From Mesonia mobilis DSM 19841 (GTDB taxonomy: Bacteria; Bacteroidota; Bacteroidia; Flavobacteriales; Flavobacteriaceae), in contig NZ_AUHX01000005.1 of assembly GCF_000423405.1 (NCBI RefSeq), positions 1 through 64,000 of the forward strand: a stretch of DNA of 64,000 nucleotides, read 5' to 3'. Position numbers and translations under genes: made by a program. A model generated the notes under the pieces. It had not been told where the DNA came from. It was given only the letters and a program-made list of their open reading frames with translations, and ran no database searches. This document shows positions 60,907-64,000 of this stretch, one piece after another; within the stretch, counting starts at the first letter, position 1; each line of letters begins with the position of its first letter.

Positions 60907-62148
60907 ATGTTCTCACTCGCCAAAGAAAACATTCGTATTGCATTAGGTAGCATTAGGAGTCAGCTACTTAGAACAATTTTAACGGTAATCATCATCACGA
61001 TCGGGATTACCGCTTTGGTAGGTATTTTAAGTGCAATTAATGCCTTAGAAAATACGATTTCTAGCGATTTTGCTTCGATGGGCGCCAATACTTTTAATTT
61101 ACAACGTTACGATTTTACGCTGCAAACTCGAGGCAGCAGCGAACGTGAGATCGTTAACCCGATTATTAGTTACCGCGATGCGAAAGAATTTAAAGAAAAA
61201 TACAACTTCCCGTATACACAAACTTCGATAAGTTTTACCGGAACTTCTGCTGCTGAAGTAAAATATAAAACCGAAAAAACCGACCCCGAAGTAAATGTGC
61301 TTGGCGTAAATGAAAACTTTTTGGGTAACTCTGGTCTAGAAATTGAAAGCGGAAGAAATTTCTCTTATTTTGATATTGAAAATAACGTAAATGTCTGCAT
61401 TTTGGGTGCCGATTTTAAAGATGCACTTTTTAACGGAATGGATCCTGTGGGCAAGACTATTAGTGTTCGTGGTGCTAAATTTAAAGTAATTGGTATTTTA
61501 GAAAGTAAAGGTTCTACCTTTGGTAATAATGAAGATTTGCGTGTGCTTATCCCTATACAAATTGGACGTTCGCTATTTAACCAAGCTTATATAAATTACA
61601 ATATTAGCGTGATGGTTGAAGATAAGCAGATGATGGATGGTGCGCAAGACGAAGCCATTCTTACTTTCAGAAATATTAGAAAACTTCAGCCTAGAGAAGA
61701 TAATAACTTCGGAATTAGAAGAAGCGACAGTCTAATTAATCAAATACTAAGTATTACCGAGTATCTAAACATTGCTGCTTTTGCGATTTCTTTTGTCACG
61801 ATTTTAGGTTCGTCGATCGCTTTAATGAATATTATGCTGGTTTCGGTAACCGAAAGAACTCGTGAAATTGGAGTTAGAAAAGCTTTAGGTGCTAAGAAAA
61901 ACACGATTGCCTTTCAGTTTTTTGCTGAAACGATTATTATCGGGCAACTTGGTGGTATTTGCGGTATTATTTTCGGGATGTTAATTGGCTATTTAGTAGC
62001 TTCTCTGGCCGAATTAAGTTTTAGCATTCCGTGGTTAGCCATTTTTACAGCTACCGCAGTTTCTTTAGTCATTGCTATAATTTCCGGCTTATTCCCGGCT
62101 TTAAAAGCGGCAAAACAAGACCCAATTGAATCCTTAAGATACGAGTAG
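60907..62148 (+). CDS. ABC transporter permease (MacB/FtsX type)
   Basis: 413 residues: an N-terminal helix (LRTILTVIIITIGITALVGIL), a MacB-like periplasmic domain, and three C-terminal helices of the FtsX domain with ERTREIGVRKALGAKK. It moves lipoproteins or peptides or transmits force across the envelope together with a separate ATPase. The ATPase gene is not in this window next to it. Chromosomal. Confidence 0.9.
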   Translation: MFSLAKENIRIALGSIRSQLLRTILTVIIITIGITALVGILSAINALENTISSDFASMGANTFNLQRYDFTLQTRGSSEREIVNPIISYRDAKEFKEKYNFPYTQTSISFTGTSAAEVKYKTEKTDPEVNVLGVNENFLGNSGLEIESGRNFSYFDIENNVNVCILGADFKDALFNGMDPVGKTISVRGAKFKVIGILESKGSTFGNNEDLRVLIPIQIGRSLFNQAYINYNISVMVEDKQMMDGAQDEAILTFRNIRKLQPREDNNFGIRRSDSLINQILSITEYLNIAAFAISFVTILGSSIALMNIMLVSVTERTREIGVRKALGAKKNTIAFQFFAETIIIGQLGGICGIIFGMLIGYLVASLAELSFSIPWLAIFTATAVSLVIAIISGLFPALKAAKQDPIESLRYE

Positions 62149-62152
62149 AAAA

Positions 62153-62632
62153 TTATTCTTCTACTTCAATTAACTTTTCAAAATATTGAAATAATTCACC
62201 TTGCGTAATATTTGCGCCTTGTGTGATTAACGCGAAAATATCTTTGTTACGATCTTCAGAAATCACTTTAGTTGAAGTATAGATCTGTACAGATTCGTTC
62301 AACAAATTATCTTGTAACCAACGGTAACCTTCTTTGGTACGAATATCAATCGTTTCGTTTTCTACTTTTACTCCTACCAAGGTCATTTTTACTTCACCGA
62401 TTCTGAACAAAAACATTTGTTGCTTTGAGAAATGCTCAAGATATCTGGCTTGGTTTAAGACACCTTCCCAAACGAGGTCACTAAAAACATCTAACTCATC
62501 TTCTGCAACTTCGGGTTTATTCTTTTTAATATCGTTCCACTCTTCTGCTGTAATTGATTGAGTGGCTAAAAAGTTAATAAATTCTTGGTGTAGCTCTTCT
62601 AGTTGTTCTTTAGTTAATCGGGTATATTTCAT
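62153..62632 (-). CDS. DUF6495 family protein
   Basis: 159 residues: KYTRLTKEQLEELHQEFINF, TAEEWNDIKKNKP and DLVWEGVLNQARYLEHFSKQ. This is a conserved Flavobacteriia protein, DUF6495. No function is known. It converges on the ABC permease gene, and is downstream of the ribosomal protein operon, separated from it by a terminator. Confidence 0.8.
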   Translation of the reverse strand: MKYTRLTKEQLEELHQEFINFLATQSITAEEWNDIKKNKPEVAEDELDVFSDLVWEGVLNQARYLEHFSKQQMFLFRIGEVKMTLVGVKVENETIDIRTKEGYRWLQDNLLNESVQIYTSTKVISEDRNKDIFALITQGANITQGELFQYFEKLIEVEE

Positions 62633-62659
62633 GATAAGCGTAATTTTTGGTTACAAAAA

Positions 62660-62682
62660 AACCTACCCAAATTGGGTAGGTT
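62660..62682. terminator. Terminator after rplI
   Basis: AACCTACCCAA/TTGGGTAGGTT is a perfect 11-bp inverted repeat with one central base, following an A run on plus, i.e. T run on minus. It ends the rpsF-rpsR-rplI operon 21 bp after rplI. Confidence 0.8.
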
Positions 62683-62703
62683 ATGTATTTTATAAAGAAG
62701 TGA

Positions 62704-63153
62704 TTATGCTTCTCCTACTACATCAAAAGTAAGGCTAGCAATTACTTCTCTGTGGAAACGAAGTTTTGCTTCGTATTGACCTAATCTTTTAATATTACCT
62801 CCAAAAATAGAGATATATTTTTTGTCAATATCTACACCTTCTTTAGCTAATGCTTCTCTTAAATTAGCAGAAGTAATACTTCCGAATAATTTATCTCCAG
62901 CACCGGCTTTAGCAGTAATTTTAAGGTCTAAACCATTAAGTTTTTCTGCTTGCTTTTCAGCTTCTTCGATGTGTTTTTGTTCTTTATATGCTCTTTGCTT
63001 AAGCGTTTCTTCTAGCACTTTTTTTGCTGAAGGAGTTGCTAATTCTGCAAAGCCTTGAGGGATTAAAAAGTTTCTCCCGTAACCATTTTTTACAGTTACG
63101 ACATCATCTGCAAACCCTAAATTATCTACGTCTTTCTTTAATATTAATTCCAT
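62704..63153 (-). CDS. rplI: Ribosomal protein bL9
   Basis: 149 residues: start MELILKKDVDNLGFADDVVTV, GYGRNFLIPQGFAELAT (the N-domain signature) and C-terminal domain KLFGSITSANLREAL. Component of the 50S subunit. Third gene of the conserved rpsF-rpsR-rplI operon, 13 bp after rpsR. Normal length. Confidence 0.97.
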   Translation of the reverse strand: MELILKKDVDNLGFADDVVTVKNGYGRNFLIPQGFAELATPSAKKVLEETLKQRAYKEQKHIEEAEKQAEKLNGLDLKITAKAGAGDKLFGSITSANLREALAKEGVDIDKKYISIFGGNIKRLGQYEAKLRFHREVIASLTFDVVGEA

Positions 63154-63166
63154 AATGTCGTTTCTT

Positions 63167-63463
63167 TTATTTTAATAAATCACCAACGTATGGCATTAAG
63201 GCTAAATGACGCGCACGTTTTACAGCTACAGCTACTTTTCTTTGGTATTTTAAAGAAGTTCCTGTTAATCTACGTGGCAAAATTTTACCTTGCTCGTTAA
63301 CAAATGCCATTAAAAAATCTGGATCTTTGTAATCGATATACTTAATTCCTGATCTCTTAAAACGACAGTATCTTTTCTGTTTTGAAGTCTCAATGTTAAG
63401 CGGAGTTAAATATCTAATTTCTCCGTCTTTTTTTCCTTTTGCTTGTTGCTCGATAGATGACAT
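63167..63463 (-). CDS. rpsR: Ribosomal protein bS18
   Basis: 98 residues with the S18 signature: [50 protein letters not shown]. It binds 16S rRNA in the 30S platform together with bS6, coded 5 bp upstream. The ~20-residue N-terminal extension ([20 protein letters not shown]) is usual in Bacteroidota. Confidence 0.97.
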   Translation of the reverse strand: MSSIEQQAKGKKDGEIRYLTPLNIETSKQKRYCRFKRSGIKYIDYKDPDFLMAFVNEQGKILPRRLTGTSLKYQRKVAVAVKRARHLALMPYVGDLLK

Positions 63464-63468
63464 AACTA

Positions 63469-63807
63469 CTACGCTTTTTGGTTGTTTCGTTTAACTCTTT
63501 TCTCTGCCCAAGCCACTGCGTGCTTATCTAACTTCACAGTTAAGAATCTCATCATACGCTCGTCACGTCTAAATAATAATTCTAACTGATCGATAACTTC
63601 ACCTTCTACTTGGTACTCAAATAAGTGATAAAACCCACTTTTTTTGTGCTGAATTGGATACGCTAATTTTTTTAAGCCCCAATTCTCTTTGTTAACCATC
63701 TTAGCCCCTTTCGAATCAAGAAAATCTTCGTATTTCTTAACTGTCTCCTTTACCTGGTCATCAGATAAAACGGGATTCAAGATGAAAACAGTTTCATAAT
63801 GATTCAT
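63469..63807 (-). CDS. rpsF: Ribosomal protein bS6
   Basis: 112 residues: [60 protein letters not shown]. It pairs with bS18 on 16S rRNA. First gene of the operon, behind a clear promoter (63835-63864). Confidence 0.97.
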   Translation of the reverse strand: MNHYETVFILNPVLSDDQVKETVKKYEDFLDSKGAKMVNKENWGLKKLAYPIQHKKSGFYHLFEYQVEGEVIDQLELLFRRDERMMRFLTVKLDKHAVAWAEKRVKRNNQKA

Positions 63808-63834
63808 AATAAAATATTTAAATTAAATTGGCTG

Positions 63835-63864
63835 CAAAAATAATACTTTTTTTATATCTAACAA
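63835..63864 (-). promoter_or_regulatory. rpsF operon promoter
   Basis: Minus strand TTG (63862-63864), 19-bp spacer, TATTTTTG (63835-63842): exact match to Bacteroidota sigma-ABfr consensus TTG-N19-TAnnTTTG. The leader to the ATG is about 22-27 bases. Confidence 0.8.
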
Positions 63865-63964
63865 TTATATTTACGCTTTATATTTGTAAATATAGCTTTA
63901 AGACTCTTTTAACTTGTTTTGAATAAAATTTATTCGTAAAATTGTTAATATTTTAAGTATTAAG

Positions 63965-64000
63965 ATGACCCACAATAAATTAAGATGTATCGTAGTTGAC
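63965..64000 (+). CDS. Response regulator start (LytTR type likely), cut by window edge
   Basis: From the ATG at 63965 the frame reads MTHNKLRCIVVD to the window edge. RCIVVD followed by acidic residues is the beginning of a receiver domain, as in LytR/AlgR regulators of Flavobacteriia. Only 12 codons can be seen, so the family is a guess. Confidence 0.5.
   Translation, partial: MTHNKLRCIVVD

Overview
The window reads as flavobacterial (Bacteroidota) DNA. It is AT-rich, secreted proteins carry short lipobox or ...AQ signal peptides, and clear promoters fit the Bacteroidota TTG-N19-TAnnTTTG pattern (for example before rpsF and before the arsR-type gene). The mobilization and metal-resistance families (BfmA/BtgA, DUF5712/MobB, fused MerTP, DUF3347, HYC_CC_PP) are typical of that phylum. 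A marine or soil Flavobacteriaceae host is likely; genus cannot be told.

Layout. (1) 1-3727: the 5' end of an IS110-type transposase, a gene-free stretch that may hold its bridge RNA, tyrosine integrase 1, an unknown gene, a frameshifted PD-(D/E)XK-like gene and the stub of an HNH-like gene. (2) 3746-11616, minus strand: mercury and copper detoxification: ArsR-type repressor, MerTP, MerP-like protein, MerA, CsoR-like regulator, thioredoxin-like protein, a second MerTP, CopA ATPase, CopZ-like chaperone, MtfA-like peptidase. (3) 11759-27124, minus strand: copper/silver efflux and periplasmic handling: methyltransferase, HMA-AraC regulator, CusB-like adaptor, DUF305, PepSY, small membrane proteins, DUF3347 and haem-binding proteins, DUF302, a multicopper oxidase fused to an outer-membrane barrel, CusC and CusA. 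(4) 27361-30616, plus strand: HYC_CC_PP, a second HMA-AraC regulator, small membrane and HMA proteins, a membrane-anchored AlbA_2 protein. (5) 30749-44923, plus strand: a compact run with archaeal-type enzymes: universal stress proteins, NDH-2, APC permease, type II GAPDH, DhnA-type class I aldolase, ATP-cone/nuclease fusion, beta-CASP hydrolase, AMP/thymidine phosphorylase family, PRPP synthetase, and a CPH-type (CopB) copper ATPase. (6) 44924-46650: truncated MFS and NTF2-like genes joined head to tail, then a TraB/GumN protein. (7) 46792-58102, minus strand: DnaE-like and Y-family polymerases, coupling protein, relaxase and BfmA-type accessory protein, a candidate oriT, RadC/JAB protein, SSB, a ~280-bp imperfect palindrome and integrase 2. 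(8) 58280-58323: the 3' half of a tRNA with CAU anticodon, the likely attachment site. (9) 58383-64000: ordinary chromosome: 2-hydroxyacid dehydrogenase, hisS, ABC permease, DUF6495, rplI-rpsR-rpsF, and the start of a response regulator.

The region left of 58280 is best read as an integrative mobilizable element: it has relaxase and coupling genes but no mating-pore genes. It carries a large metal-resistance cargo and a metabolic/stress island. The left end of the element is not resolved here. The two related integrases, the truncated genes and the IS suggest assembly from several insertions.

The most promising unexplained system is 30749-42802. It puts sugar-phosphate enzymes of archaeal type, AMP phosphorylase with PRPP synthetase, an RNA-cleaving-type MBL protein and an ATP-cone nuclease together with stress proteins on a mobile metal-resistance element.
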